From Armatimonadota bacterium (GTDB lineage Bacteria > Armatimonadota > Armatimonadia > Armatimonadales > Armatimonadaceae), in the NCBI GenBank assembly GCA_026392155.1, contig JAPLCP010000054.1:24026-88025 (forward strand): a DNA stretch of 64,000 nucleotides. Direction: 5' to 3'. Made by a program: the position numbers and the translations under genes. Below, one piece after another: positions 17,351 to 24,760 of the stretch. The stretch's first letter is position 1. Each line of letters opens with the position of its first letter. The notes beneath the pieces are model-generated. The model saw only the letters and a program-made list of their open reading frames with translations, made no database searches and was not told the origin of the DNA.

Positions 17351-17731
17351 ATGGACATTAAACCTGAAGACCTCCCCGTACGAGTCGAAAAACCCTGGGG
17401 CTATGAGATTTGGTACGCGTGGACCGACATCTATGTTGGTAAGATCATTCATGTCAATGCGGGCCAGAAGCTCAGCTTGCAGTACCATGACTTTAAAGAT
17501 GAGACGAGCTACTTGCTCAAGGGGCGCATGAAGCTCACCAAGGGCGCGACGGTGGATACACTCACGGTCACGGAGATCGCGGAGGGGCATCAGTGGCGCA
17601 ACCGGCCTCTGGAGATCCACACCATCGAGGCCATTGAAGACTCCGATGTCCTAGAGGTGTCGACCCCACACCTCGATGACGTCGTGCGTCTCCAAGATGC
17701 CTATGGTCGTGAGGGGACAAACAAGCCCTAG
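17351..17731 (+). CDS. Cupin-domain protein, mannose-6-phosphate isomerase type II-like
   Basis: 126 residues, a single cupin. VEKPWGYEIWYA at the start and LSLQYHDFKDETSYLLKGRM match the C-terminal isomerase half of ManC-type proteins, with EGHQWRNRPLEIHTIEAIED as the second cupin motif. Metal ligands could be His, Glu and His of these motifs. Stand-alone ManC-like cupins may isomerise phospho-sugars or only bind them. TACAAT ends nine bases before the ATG, so the leader would be two or three bases at most. Confidence 0.82.
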   Translation: MDIKPEDLPVRVEKPWGYEIWYAWTDIYVGKIIHVNAGQKLSLQYHDFKDETSYLLKGRMKLTKGATVDTLTVTEIAEGHQWRNRPLEIHTIEAIEDSDVLEVSTPHLDDVVRLQDAYGREGTNKP

Positions 17732-17737
17732 CTAGGT

Positions 17738-17995
17738 CTAGCCTCTCTTGAGCAGGCCCATGACGCGCTGGCGAAGCCCATCCGGGGCCTGCACCTGACC
17801 TACTTTTTCGCGTAGGGTCTTTAAGAGTGTCTCCTCAAAGTGAAACTTCTCGAAGCAGCCCTTGCACTGCTGGAGGTGACTCTGCACTAGTGTCTCTTCC
17901 TCCGGATGAAGCTCACGGCTGAGGAAGTCGTTGAGCCGCTCGACGGCTTGCTGGCATTGATTAAATTCTAGAGACTCGATCGGAGCCTTATCCAT
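17738..17995 (-). CDS. Zinc-binding anti-sigma factor (ZAS domain)
   Basis: 85 residues from the ATG at 17995. It has the HxxxCxxC motif (HLQQCKGC), preceded by CQQAVERLNDFLSRELHPEE, as in mycothiol/redox-sensing ZAS anti-sigma factors of the RsrA type. There is no membrane helix, so it acts in the cytosol. It lies 14 bases after the ECF sigma gene, the usual arrangement for a cognate pair, and would hold the sigma factor inactive until zinc-thiolate chemistry or another signal releases it. Confidence 0.85.
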   Translation of the reverse strand: MDKAPIESLEFNQCQQAVERLNDFLSRELHPEEETLVQSHLQQCKGCFEKFHFEETLLKTLREKVGQVQAPDGLRQRVMGLLKRG

Positions 17996-18009
17996 GGTCG
18001 TATACAATC

Positions 18010-18618
18010 CTAGCGTGGGTTTTCTTCCGTAAAGGCCCACAGGGCGCGCTGGACAAGCCGTCGCCCTCGGGAGAGCCTGGAACGTACCGTACCAATCGGT
18101 ATCTCCAAGATCTCACTGATCTCCTGATAGGAAAGCTCATTCAAGTCTGCAAGAATCACGGTGTCTCGGTACTCACCTGGTAAGTTCCCGATGGCTTCTT
18201 GAATGGCTTCCACCTGAATTTTACCCATCACTGCCGATTCGGGAGTATCTGCCTTGCCGGAGACATAGGCATCTTGTAAGCGATTGTAGAGAAAGAAGTC
18301 TTCCATCTCATCGTAGGAAGTCTTCTCCGGCTCTCGCTTTTTCCGTCGGTAGTTATTGATAAATAAATTTGTTAGTATGCGAAACAGCCAGGCCCGTGCA
18401 TTAGTTCCCACTTGAAATTTATCAATAAATTGGTAGGCACGGACAAACGTATCCTGAACCAAATCATCGGCGTCTTGAGCGTTGCGCGTCATCGAGAGCG
18501 CCGCACGGTAGAGCGAGTCGAGATGGGGGAGCATCTGGGTCTCGAAGAGGATATCCGATGAAGACTTAGCCAAGTCGCGCACCTGTGAGGGCCGCTCGGG
18601 CAGGGCTCGGGCTGACAT
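18010..18618 (-). CDS. ECF RNA polymerase sigma factor (RpoE/SigR-like)
   Basis: About 202 residues. Region 2 is LYRAALSMTRNAQDADDLVQ with TFVRAYQFIDKF and AWLFRILTNLFINNYRRKKR. Region 4 is LPGEYRDTVILADLNELSYQ with EILEIPIGTVRSRLSRGRR. The start is uncertain: ATG 18618 or GTG 18582; both lie inside the 3' end of the MTAP gene, giving an overlap of 17-53 bases. The following gene is its likely ZAS anti-sigma factor. This is the SigR-like arrangement, usually responding to thiol-oxidative stress. Confidence 0.9.
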   Translation of the reverse strand: MSARALPERPSQVRDLAKSSSDILFETQMLPHLDSLYRAALSMTRNAQDADDLVQDTFVRAYQFIDKFQVGTNARAWLFRILTNLFINNYRRKKREPEKTSYDEMEDFFLYNRLQDAYVSGKADTPESAVMGKIQVEAIQEAIGNLPGEYRDTVILADLNELSYQEISEILEIPIGTVRSRLSRGRRLVQRALWAFTEENPR

Positions 18619-19360
18619 CGGGGAGCGTCTCGACGAGCTCGGCAAGTAGGCCTCGGAGGTTCTCGATGTTGGCGGCGAAGACTTCAAGTACGGCTTCGTG
18701 CGTGACGGCCTCAGCACTCTCGCTGACGAGGCCCGCATCATAGTCGGTCACCAGAGAGAGATTGAGATAGGGTAGCTCTAGCTCGCGGGCGAGGTAGGCT
18801 TCAGGATACTGGGTCATGCCAATAATGTCCCAGCCCATGTGGGTGTACCAGCGCGACTCCGCCTTGGTGGAGAAGCGTGGCCCATTGACCACGACAATCG
18901 TCCCGTTTTCATGGACGGTCACGCCGCGACGCTGGCAGACCCCTAGCGCGTGGGCTCGCAGAACCGGGCAGTAGGGATCTGCCGCGGAGACATGGGTGAC
19001 GATAGGGCCGTCGTAGAACGTATCGGTGCGCCCACTTGTCCGGTCTATAAACTGATCGCACAGTACCACATGCCCGGGTTCAATGTGCTTTTGGAGCGAG
19101 CCGACCGCACAGGGCCCAATCACAGCGTCAACCCCCAGAGACTTCATAGCCCAGACATTGGCGCGGTAGTTGATCTTATGGGGTGGGATCGTGTGACCGC
19201 GTCCGTGGCGCGGTAAAAAGGCAACTTCTTTCCCCCCCAGCATCCCCAAGACGACTTTGTCCGAAGGCGGGCCGTAAGGCGTCTCAATCCAGCGTTCCTC
19301 AACATCGCCTGTCAGGAGCTGATAGAGCCCCGAGCCACCGAAAATTCCCACCTGTGCCAT
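18566..19360 (-). CDS. mtnP: S-methyl-5'-thioadenosine phosphorylase
   Basis: 264 residues, normal length. It cleaves methylthioadenosine with phosphate in the methionine salvage pathway. GIFGGSGLYQLL is the phosphate-binding start, then FLPRHGRGHTIPPHKINYRA, the family signature, and GMTQYPEAYLARELELPY and VTDYDAGL near the purine and ribose sites. The Asp in VTDYDAG favours 6-aminopurine substrates. The ATG at 19360 has TATAAC ending seven bases upstream, so the mRNA is probably leaderless. The downstream sigma gene begins within its last codons. Confidence 0.93.
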   Translation of the reverse strand: MAQVGIFGGSGLYQLLTGDVEERWIETPYGPPSDKVVLGMLGGKEVAFLPRHGRGHTIPPHKINYRANVWAMKSLGVDAVIGPCAVGSLQKHIEPGHVVLCDQFIDRTSGRTDTFYDGPIVTHVSAADPYCPVLRAHALGVCQRRGVTVHENGTIVVVNGPRFSTKAESRWYTHMGWDIIGMTQYPEAYLARELELPYLNLSLVTDYDAGLVSESAEAVTHEAVLEVFAANIENLRGLLAELVETLPDVSPSPARAALTGARLG

Positions 19361-19367
19361 GTCCTCT

Positions 19368-19373
19368 GTTATA
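19368..19373 (-). promoter_or_regulatory. -10 box of a leaderless promoter (MTAP)
   Basis: TATAAC on the minus strand, seven bases before the MTAP start codon at 19360. Confidence 0.5.
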
Positions 19374-19433
19374 CCCGAGTTCTTAGCGCTTTTTGCTTGC
19401 CTTATTCACCTCTTGATATTTCCTGGCAAGTGC

Positions 19434-19462
19434 TTGACATTCCTAGGGGCAGGGGTTATACT
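19434..19462 (+). promoter_or_regulatory. Near-consensus sigma-70 promoter of the polysaccharide export operon
   Basis: TTGACA, exactly 17 bases, then TATACT. This is the best housekeeping promoter seen in the window. Expected +1 is near 19469, leaving a leader of ~47 bases before the ATG at 19516 and excluding the ATG-like start at 19462. Confidence 0.8.
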
Positions 19463-19515
19463 TGCCAAACAGGATGCTTGCCATCCAGTTGAAAATAGGA
19501 GCAGTAAACGAGACG

Positions 19516-19722
19516 ATGGATTCGGAGAACCGGGAACTTTTGACAGTGGAGCAGGCAGCGAACTACCTGCAACTGTCTCAATCCAGCATCCGCTCGTATA
19601 TCCGTCAGGGAAAGCTTAAGGCCTTTCGTGTTGCGGGAAAACGTAAAGTTCTCATTCACCGGGAAGACCTCCTCAAGCTCCTTGAGCCTGCCCGTGAAGA
19701 AGAACACGATACCGCTGAGTAG
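19516..19722 (+). CDS. Excisionase/MerR-type helix-turn-helix protein
   Basis: 68 residues from the ATG at 19516. LLTVEQAANYLQLSQSSIRS followed by YIRQGKLKAFRVAGKRKVLI and a C-terminal HREDLLKLLEPA is the helix_turn_helix_17 (excisionase family) pattern, a winged-helix that binds DNA. It sits 9 bases before the ABC exporter permease, under a near-consensus promoter, so it is probably a local regulator of the export operon and not a phage excisionase; no phage genes are nearby. Confidence 0.85.
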   Translation: MDSENRELLTVEQAANYLQLSQSSIRSYIRQGKLKAFRVAGKRKVLIHREDLLKLLEPAREEEHDTAE

Positions 19723-19731
19723 CCACGAGGC

Positions 19732-20643
19732 ATGAGCCTCCGAACTCTTCTTGAGGAAGCACGGGAAGCAGGGCGCTACCGTGAGCTACTGGATAATCTG
19801 GTTCGTCGCGAGCTGGATGTCCGCTACAAAAACTCCAAGCTTGGTGTCGCTTGGTCGCTGGCAAATCCCGTCGTCCGTGCGCTGATTCTCGCCGTTGTTT
19901 TTACCTACATTGTCCAGATCAAAATCGAGGGGAGCCCGTACTTTCCCTTCGTCGTGGCGACATTTTTCCCCTGGACGTACTTTCTCACCGGTGTTTTGGA
20001 TGCAGGTGACTCGGTCTCTAAGCACCTTCCTCTGATCCGTAAAGTCTACTTCCCGCGCGAGCTACTGCCTCTGGCAACCACGATTGCCAACTACCACCAC
20101 TTTCGGCTGACACTTTTAGTGGTGGTGCTCCCTCTGGTGTTTTTTCTCTACCTCAGTGACTGGCTACGCAATGGGCACTTGACACTTCCTCCCGCAGGAA
20201 TTCTGCTATTGCCGGTTTTGGTGATGATGCAGACACTGCTGATCGGAGGAATCGCGCTCTTTCTCTCTGCACTCAACGTCTTTTTCGAGGACGTGAAGTT
20301 CCTGACCGCTGTCGCACTGGATCTGCTTTTCTATGGTATCCCGATTATCTATTTTTTAGAGATGGTGCAGTACTCCGACAAGATCCCCGCCTGGCTTCAA
20401 GGGCCGATCTATCAAGCCTACTTGCTCAATCCCATCGTGGTGATCGTCACCAGCTACCGTGCATTTCTGCTACACCCCGTTAACATGCCCGCAGGGGCCT
20501 TGGGGCTTACCTCGCCCATCTCGGTGAACCACCCGGTGCCCTGGCCGTACTTTATATCTGCCTGTGTGGTCTGTGTTGCGACTTTTATCGGGGGCTATGC
20601 GTTCTTTAATAGCCGCAAGTGGCGCTTTGTGGAGCAAGTGTGA
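19732..20643 (+). CDS. Polysaccharide ABC transporter permease (Wzm/TagG-like)
   Basis: 303 residues with six predicted membrane helices and the ABC-2 polysaccharide export motif near the N-terminus (LVRRELDVRYKNSKLGVAWS), then FFPWTYFLTGVLDAG and later FLSALNVFFEDVKFLTAVAL. It would form the channel for an undecaprenyl-linked glycan such as O-antigen or teichoic acid-like polymer. The next gene is the matching ATPase, whose GTG start overlaps this stop (GTGTGA). Confidence 0.92.
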   Translation: MSLRTLLEEAREAGRYRELLDNLVRRELDVRYKNSKLGVAWSLANPVVRALILAVVFTYIVQIKIEGSPYFPFVVATFFPWTYFLTGVLDAGDSVSKHLPLIRKVYFPRELLPLATTIANYHHFRLTLLVVVLPLVFFLYLSDWLRNGHLTLPPAGILLLPVLVMMQTLLIGGIALFLSALNVFFEDVKFLTAVALDLLFYGIPIIYFLEMVQYSDKIPAWLQGPIYQAYLLNPIVVIVTSYRAFLLHPVNMPAGALGLTSPISVNHPVPWPYFISACVVCVATFIGGYAFFNSRKWRFVEQV

Positions 20644-21419
20644 GCCTGCCTGCCATTGAGCTTGCTCATGTTACCAAGCGCTTTCGGCTCCGCGAAGACG
20701 GTTATGCAGGGCTGAAGGGGAGGCTGGGCCAGCTCTCGAAAGGCATCAAGCCGACCTACAAGATCGTCGCGGCACTCGAAGATGTCTCGCTGACGATCCA
20801 CAAGGGCGAGACGGTGGCGCTTCTAGGGCGTAATGGCTCGGGGAAGTCGACGCTACTCTCGCTGATTGCCAACGTGATGAAGCCCGATGAAGGCACCGTG
20901 ACGTTTCCTGCGTCTGCTGACCCCGCTCATCCTCGCCTCGCCCCGCTGCTGGAAGTAGGAGCAGGCTTTCACCCTGATCTGACAGGCCTGCAGAATATCA
21001 CGTTCAACGGCTCGATCCTGGGGCTGACACGGGCTCAGATGGAGGAGCGTCGCGAAGAGATTCTCGCCTTTGCGGACTTTGCGGAGCCCAAGTACTACAA
21101 CATGCCCGTTCGCACCTACTCATCGGGGATGTTTGTGCGCCTCGGCTTTGCGGTCGCTGTCCACACCGACCCAGAGATCGTGCTGGTGGACGAGACTCTC
21201 GCCGTCGGGGACGCGCTGTTTCAAGAGAAGTGTCTCGCGAAGATCGCCCAGTTTCAGCAAGAGGGACGCACGATCGTGGTCGTGAGCCACGACATGGAGG
21301 CGGTCAAAAAAGTAGCGACCCGAGCCGTGTGGCTTGCACAGGCTCGGGTCGCCGACGATAGCACGGATGTTGGGAGTGTCATCCAGCGTTATCTGGACTC
21401 GCTCCACGAAACTCGCTAA
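20640..21419 (+). CDS. Polysaccharide ABC transporter ATP-binding protein (Wzt/TagH-like)
   Basis: 259 residues from the GTG at 20640 (MSLPAIELAHVTKRF), overlapping the permease stop. Walker A is LLGRNGSGKSTLL, the signature is YSSGMFVRLGFAVAV (SSGM instead of LSGGQ, typical for glycan exporters), Walker B is EIVLVDETLAVGD and the H-loop is VVSHDME. There is no C-terminal carbohydrate-binding extension like that of E. coli Wzt, so export is probably not coupled to chain-end recognition. No transcription terminator follows at once; the nearest plus-strand terminator is at 22270. Confidence 0.93.
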   Translation: MSLPAIELAHVTKRFRLREDGYAGLKGRLGQLSKGIKPTYKIVAALEDVSLTIHKGETVALLGRNGSGKSTLLSLIANVMKPDEGTVTFPASADPAHPRLAPLLEVGAGFHPDLTGLQNITFNGSILGLTRAQMEERREEILAFADFAEPKYYNMPVRTYSSGMFVRLGFAVAVHTDPEIVLVDETLAVGDALFQEKCLAKIAQFQQEGRTIVVVSHDMEAVKKVATRAVWLAQARVADDSTDVGSVIQRYLDSLHETR

Positions 21420-21736
21420 GCGCCTGCCGCTTCGGGTTCTATGGTTCCGCCCGCTTCGCCGCGCTTGCCAATACGGGCCGCGACGCTCGAAGCGGACTCT
21501 TTAACACTGGAGGCGATGGTCGTGGTCTTCTCCTTTAGCGTTCCTCCGACCTCGGTTGCCTTGGTGCGTGCTTTCTCGTAGGTATCGGCTGTCTTCTCTT
21601 TCAGCTCGCCGCTTTTATCTTTCAGCTTGCCACGCGTCTCTTCGCCGCTCTGCGGGGCATAGAGCAGCGCCAAGGCCGCGCCCAGTGCGCCGCCGATGAG
21701 CAAGCCAACAAGGAAGTCACTTTTATTATTCGCCAT
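21416..21736 (-). CDS. YtxH-domain membrane-associated protein
   Basis: 106 residues. One N-terminal membrane segment with glycines (FLVGLLIGGALGAALALLYA) and the family motif APQSGEETRGKLKDK, followed by a long amphipathic Lys/Glu/Thr/Ala-rich helix. YtxH proteins of Firmicutes and others are stress-related and of unknown mechanism. The gene overlaps the upstream DUF948-like gene by 11 bases and the convergent ABC ATPase gene by 4. Confidence 0.85.
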   Translation of the reverse strand: MANNKSDFLVGLLIGGALGAALALLYAPQSGEETRGKLKDKSGELKEKTADTYEKARTKATEVGGTLKEKTTTIASSVKESASSVAARIGKRGEAGGTIEPEAAGA

Positions 21737-22172
21737 GATGAGGGTTCTCCATTACCGAAAGTTGGGGTTTATTTGATTGTAGCACACTCGATGATGGTCT
21801 CGCACGAAGTGCCTTCGCACCCGCCGCGACACCGGCTAAGAGGGCATTGACGCTGACAAAAGGACTATGAATCGTTTTTTGCACCAGTCGCGAGGTGACC
21901 TCTGTCTTGGCCTCCACGGTCGCTGCAACTGCATCCCCGTGCGCCAGCAGGCTCTCCGTGGTGTCGCCAATCGTGGCGAGCTTCTCATTGGTCAGAGCGA
22001 GTGCCTGATCTGCTTTTTGCAAGAGCGGCTCGACCTGGAGAGTGAGTGCCTCCAAGCGGCTATTGACCTTGAGAAGTACCACAGTCAGTCCGACGACAAC
22101 GAAAGTCAGGATCAGGGAGAGTCCCAGATACCAGATGATAACCAGATTGCTGGCGACAGGATTAAGGTTCAT
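21726..22172 (-). CDS. DUF948-like membrane protein
   Basis: 148 residues from the ATG at 22172. One N-terminal membrane helix (IIWYLGLSLILTFVVVGLTV) is followed by a long helical region with repeated small and charged residues (LEALTLQVEPLLQKADQAL) of the methyl-accepting-like DUF948 type. In many genomes DUF948 and YtxH genes are adjacent, as here, which supports the call. A promoter with TTCTTA and TATTAT spaced by 17 bases lies ~40 bases upstream. Confidence 0.72.
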   Translation of the reverse strand: MNLNPVASNLVIIWYLGLSLILTFVVVGLTVVLLKVNSRLEALTLQVEPLLQKADQALALTNEKLATIGDTTESLLAHGDAVAATVEAKTEVTSRLVQKTIHSPFVSVNALLAGVAAGAKALRARPSSSVLQSNKPQLSVMENPHHGE

Positions 22173-22209
22173 AGAAAAACATCCAAAATTTTTGCTCTCG
22201 ATCGTATAG

Positions 22210-22238
22210 ATAATACCGCCCCGCACCGAGAATAAGAA
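22210..22238 (-). promoter_or_regulatory. Sigma-70-like promoter for the DUF948-YtxH pair
   Basis: TTCTTA, 17 bases, TATTAT on the minus strand, giving a leader of about 30 bases before the ATG at 22172. Confidence 0.45.
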
Positions 22239-22269
22239 CATCTCCTTTCTACCACTTAACTTGATAGCT

Positions 22270-22301
22270 GACCTGCGGAACTCTCCGCAGGTCGTTTTTT
22301 T
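22270..22301 (+). terminator. Intrinsic terminator for plus-strand transcription
   Basis: Perfect 9-bp stem (GACCTGCGG / CCGCAGGTC), loop aactct, followed by G and eight T. On the minus strand there is no T run after the stem, so it acts on plus-strand RNA. The closest upstream plus-strand gene is the ABC ATPase, whose transcript would run antisense through the YtxH and DUF948 genes to reach it. Confidence 0.8.
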
Positions 22302-22312
22302 GGGGTTTAAGA

Positions 22313-22350
22313 GAAAAAAAATCCCCACTTGGCTCGTCCAAGCGGGGGGA
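22313..22350 (-). terminator. Intrinsic terminator of the ParB-like gene
   Basis: On the minus strand a stem of two 4-5 bp blocks separated by one A-C mismatch (CCCC, CTTGG paired with CCAAG, GGGG) is followed by eight T. It begins ~27 bases after the stop of the ParB-like gene. Confidence 0.8.
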
Positions 22351-22376
22351 TTGTCAATCTGTGATCGGGTAAACGG

Positions 22377-23555
22377 CTACGCTACCATTTTTAGTTTTGT
22401 CGCTTGCACATCAAACTTGGGCTTGTACATCGGGCAGCGGTAGCTCTTCGAGTGCTCTTTCGGGTTCTCTGCCTCCGCGACAAAGATCTTGCCTCCCGTG
22501 ACCCCACATTTCTCAAAGTTGCGGTCGTAGTTGCCACAGTCGTAGCAGCGCCGCAGGATAGTCCAGCAGACCGAGCAGCGCACGGAGCCGATGAGCTCGA
22601 CACGGCCACAGAGCGGGCAGTGGATATAGACCTCGCGGAACCCAAAGTCCTTGGTGGCCAGCGCATCCCGTAGCTTGGAGTTGAAGCTCTCTAAGTCTCG
22701 CTGGAGCTCCGCGGTAGTGGCCAGAAGCTGATTCATGTGCTCCGCCGTCAGAAACTCCCCAATGCGATCATCGAGCATGTCGGAAAGAACGGAGGCCTGT
22801 TTTTCGATTCCCTTGAGGTGCTGCTCGGCTGTTTGTGCCTTGTAGGGTTTCTTGCGCTCTTCGCGGGCTCCCAAGCTACGGAGCATCTGCTCCGTGACAG
22901 CTATGGAGACACGTAAAAACGCTTCTTTTTTCGCCGGGAACTGCTTGATCGCGCTGAGAATCTTCTCCAGATCTGAAATATTGAGCTTCTCGCCTTTTAT
23001 TTTTTCGACGAGCCGGAGCTGGCAGACCGTATCCCCATTGATGGCGAGGAGGGCCCTGGCATGACCTTCCTGGAAGACAGCACCTTTGGCCGGATTTTGG
23101 ATCAGCTCTTGCTGAATCTGCGATGGAAGCTCCAAAAGCTCCAGAGTTCGTCGAACCGTGGTCTCTGAGACACCAAGAGTTTTTGAGATCTTCTCATAGC
23201 TCATGTGCTGAAGAAGCCCCTGCATCGCGCGGGCCTTCTCGATAACGTTCATGTCCTCGCGCTGGTAGTTCTCCAGGAGGGCATCGGTGGCAGCATCTTC
23301 GTCGTTTAAATCCCGCACAATGGCCAGGATAGTCGGGAGGCCGAGCATCTTACAAGCACGATAGCGCCGCTCTCCCATCACAATCTCAAAGAAACCTTTA
23401 TTCGCACCGACGAGGGGGCGAACCACGATGGGCTGCAGAACGCCACGTTCCTTTATAGAGGCGGCGAGTTCTTCCAGGGATTCCTGATAAAATGTTCGAC
23501 GCGGCTGATTTTCGTTGGGACGAATCTTGTCTAGGGGAAGGTTCTCGGTAGCCAT
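22377..23555 (-). CDS. ParB/Spo0J-like protein with C-terminal zinc-ribbon region
   Basis: 392 residues. The N-terminal ParB nuclease-like/CTPase domain is intact: LDKIRPNENQPRRTF, IKERGVLQPIVVRP, and the CTP/phosphate motif IVMGERRYRACKML, then LLENYQREDMN. The central HTH is YEKISKTLGVSETTVRR. Instead of the short Spo0J dimerisation domain, a coiled-coil-like linker leads to ~75 residues rich in cysteine pairs (CPLC, CSVC, CYDC, later single Cys), probably two zinc ribbons. No parA lies beside it. It may be a chromosome-organisation or Noc-like DNA clamp; the tail suggests another partner. Confidence 0.85.
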   Translation of the reverse strand: MATENLPLDKIRPNENQPRRTFYQESLEELAASIKERGVLQPIVVRPLVGANKGFFEIVMGERRYRACKMLGLPTILAIVRDLNDEDAATDALLENYQREDMNVIEKARAMQGLLQHMSYEKISKTLGVSETTVRRTLELLELPSQIQQELIQNPAKGAVFQEGHARALLAINGDTVCQLRLVEKIKGEKLNISDLEKILSAIKQFPAKKEAFLRVSIAVTEQMLRSLGAREERKKPYKAQTAEQHLKGIEKQASVLSDMLDDRIGEFLTAEHMNQLLATTAELQRDLESFNSKLRDALATKDFGFREVYIHCPLCGRVELIGSVRCSVCWTILRRCYDCGNYDRNFEKCGVTGGKIFVAEAENPKEHSKSYRCPMYKPKFDVQATKLKMVA

Positions 23556-23610
23556 AGTTAGTCTCTATGTGAGATTGTTGGATTTTGTGATAGGAAACTG
23601 GAGGTTGGAT

Positions 23611-24141
23611 ATGGGGGGCCTGAATGGGCTACTCGGTGGGCTGGTGCACTGGGTAGAGACACAGCCTGGTGTGGCATTGCTGAGCTTAATACTAGTCAAT
23701 ACACTGATACTGATCCTGGTAGTCATGAGCCTCACCAAGATACAGAAGCTAAACCGCCGACAGACACTGATGCTCCGTGGCGTGGACGGAGGAAGCCTCG
23801 AAAACCTCTTGCTAGACTACTCTCAGCAAGTTCCTCGCTTCAAAGGCGGCTTGGAGCGAGCGCTGACGGTCGGTCAGGCCAATGAGACAGCCTTGCGACA
23901 GACTCTCCGTCGGGTGGGACTGTATCGCTACGATGCGTTTGCCAATGTTGGGGGAATGCAGAGCTTCTCGCTCGCGCTCCTAGACGAAGGAACAAACGGA
24001 GTTGTTCTGACGGGGCTCTACTCACGCCAAGACGTCAGAATCTACGCGAAGCCTATTGTTAAGGGCCGCTCGGAAGTGACGCTTACCCCCGAAGAGCAGC
24101 GTGCCATCTCCGAAGCGCGTCTGCCTGCGGAGCAAGAATGA
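23611..24141 (+). CDS. DUF4446 family membrane protein
   Basis: 176 residues from the ATG at 23611, with GGAGG six bases upstream. One membrane helix near residues 25-45 (LSLILVNTLILILVVMSL). The conserved C-terminal domain has GLYRYDAFANVGGMQSFSLA and LLDEGTNGVVLTGLYSRQDV, the family signature. Its function is unknown; in Firmicutes it often lies near parB, as it does here, divergently. Its stop overlaps the start of the ECF sigma gene (ATGA). Confidence 0.85.
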   Translation: MGGLNGLLGGLVHWVETQPGVALLSLILVNTLILILVVMSLTKIQKLNRRQTLMLRGVDGGSLENLLLDYSQQVPRFKGGLERALTVGQANETALRQTLRRVGLYRYDAFANVGGMQSFSLALLDEGTNGVVLTGLYSRQDVRIYAKPIVKGRSEVTLTPEEQRAISEARLPAEQE

Positions 24142-24752
24142 CCCTGACACCCTTGGAAGAAAAACAGCTCATTGAGCGGAGCCGCAAAGGCGATATTGCC
24201 GCCTTTGACAAGCTTGTGCGGCGCTATGAGCGCACGGTCTACAACGTGGCCTACCGCCTGAGTAACTCTCACGACGATGCTTCCGATATTGCACAAGAGG
24301 CTTTTGTACGGGCTTGGAACAACCTTAAGTCATTTCGGGGTGAGGCACAGTTTTCGACTTGGATTCATCGAATCGTCACCAATGTTTTCCTCGATGACAG
24401 AAAGAAAAAGCGCTCACGACCGACAACATCACTAGAGGAGTCGGTTGATCTAGACGAAAACAGTGTCACTCGGCAGTATGAGGATACTTCCCCCAGCCCT
24501 GAGGCACTCATGGAAGGCGAAGAGCGCCGTATGATCTTGGAGAAAGCCGTCCAGACCCTCCCTGAGGCCCAGCGCGTGATGATCGTCATGTACCACAACC
24601 AGGGGCTTGCCTACGAAGAGATCGCCGAGATCACGGAGCTTCCCATTGGTACCGTGAAGTCGCGCCTTAATCGGGCACGGCTTGCGCTACGAGATCGGCT
24701 GGGTAAAGTGGCGGAACTTTTTGGAGTAGAGGGAAGTCCTACCCTCCAGTAG
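24138..24752 (+). CDS. ECF RNA polymerase sigma factor (RpoE-like)
   Basis: 204 residues. Region 2 has RSRKGDIAAFDKLVRRYE and AYRLSNSHDDASDIAQEAFV, then STWIHRIVTNVFLDDRKKKR. Region 4 has LPEAQRVMIVMYHNQGLAYE and ITELPIGTVKSRLNRARLAL. It is translationally coupled to DUF4446 and followed after 8 bases by a membrane anti-sigma candidate, so the three genes form one operon. It is the second ECF system of the window, distinct from the SigR-like one at 18 kb. Confidence 0.93.
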   Translation: MTLTPLEEKQLIERSRKGDIAAFDKLVRRYERTVYNVAYRLSNSHDDASDIAQEAFVRAWNNLKSFRGEAQFSTWIHRIVTNVFLDDRKKKRSRPTTSLEESVDLDENSVTRQYEDTSPSPEALMEGEERRMILEKAVQTLPEAQRVMIVMYHNQGLAYEEIAEITELPIGTVKSRLNRARLALRDRLGKVAELFGVEGSPTLQ

Positions 24753-24760
24753 GAACAAAT

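Noticed and set aside
19516..19722. Phage excisionase and a nearby prophage
   Set aside because: The fold fits, but no integrase, attachment sites or other phage genes are present; the gene is embedded in a glycan-export operon.
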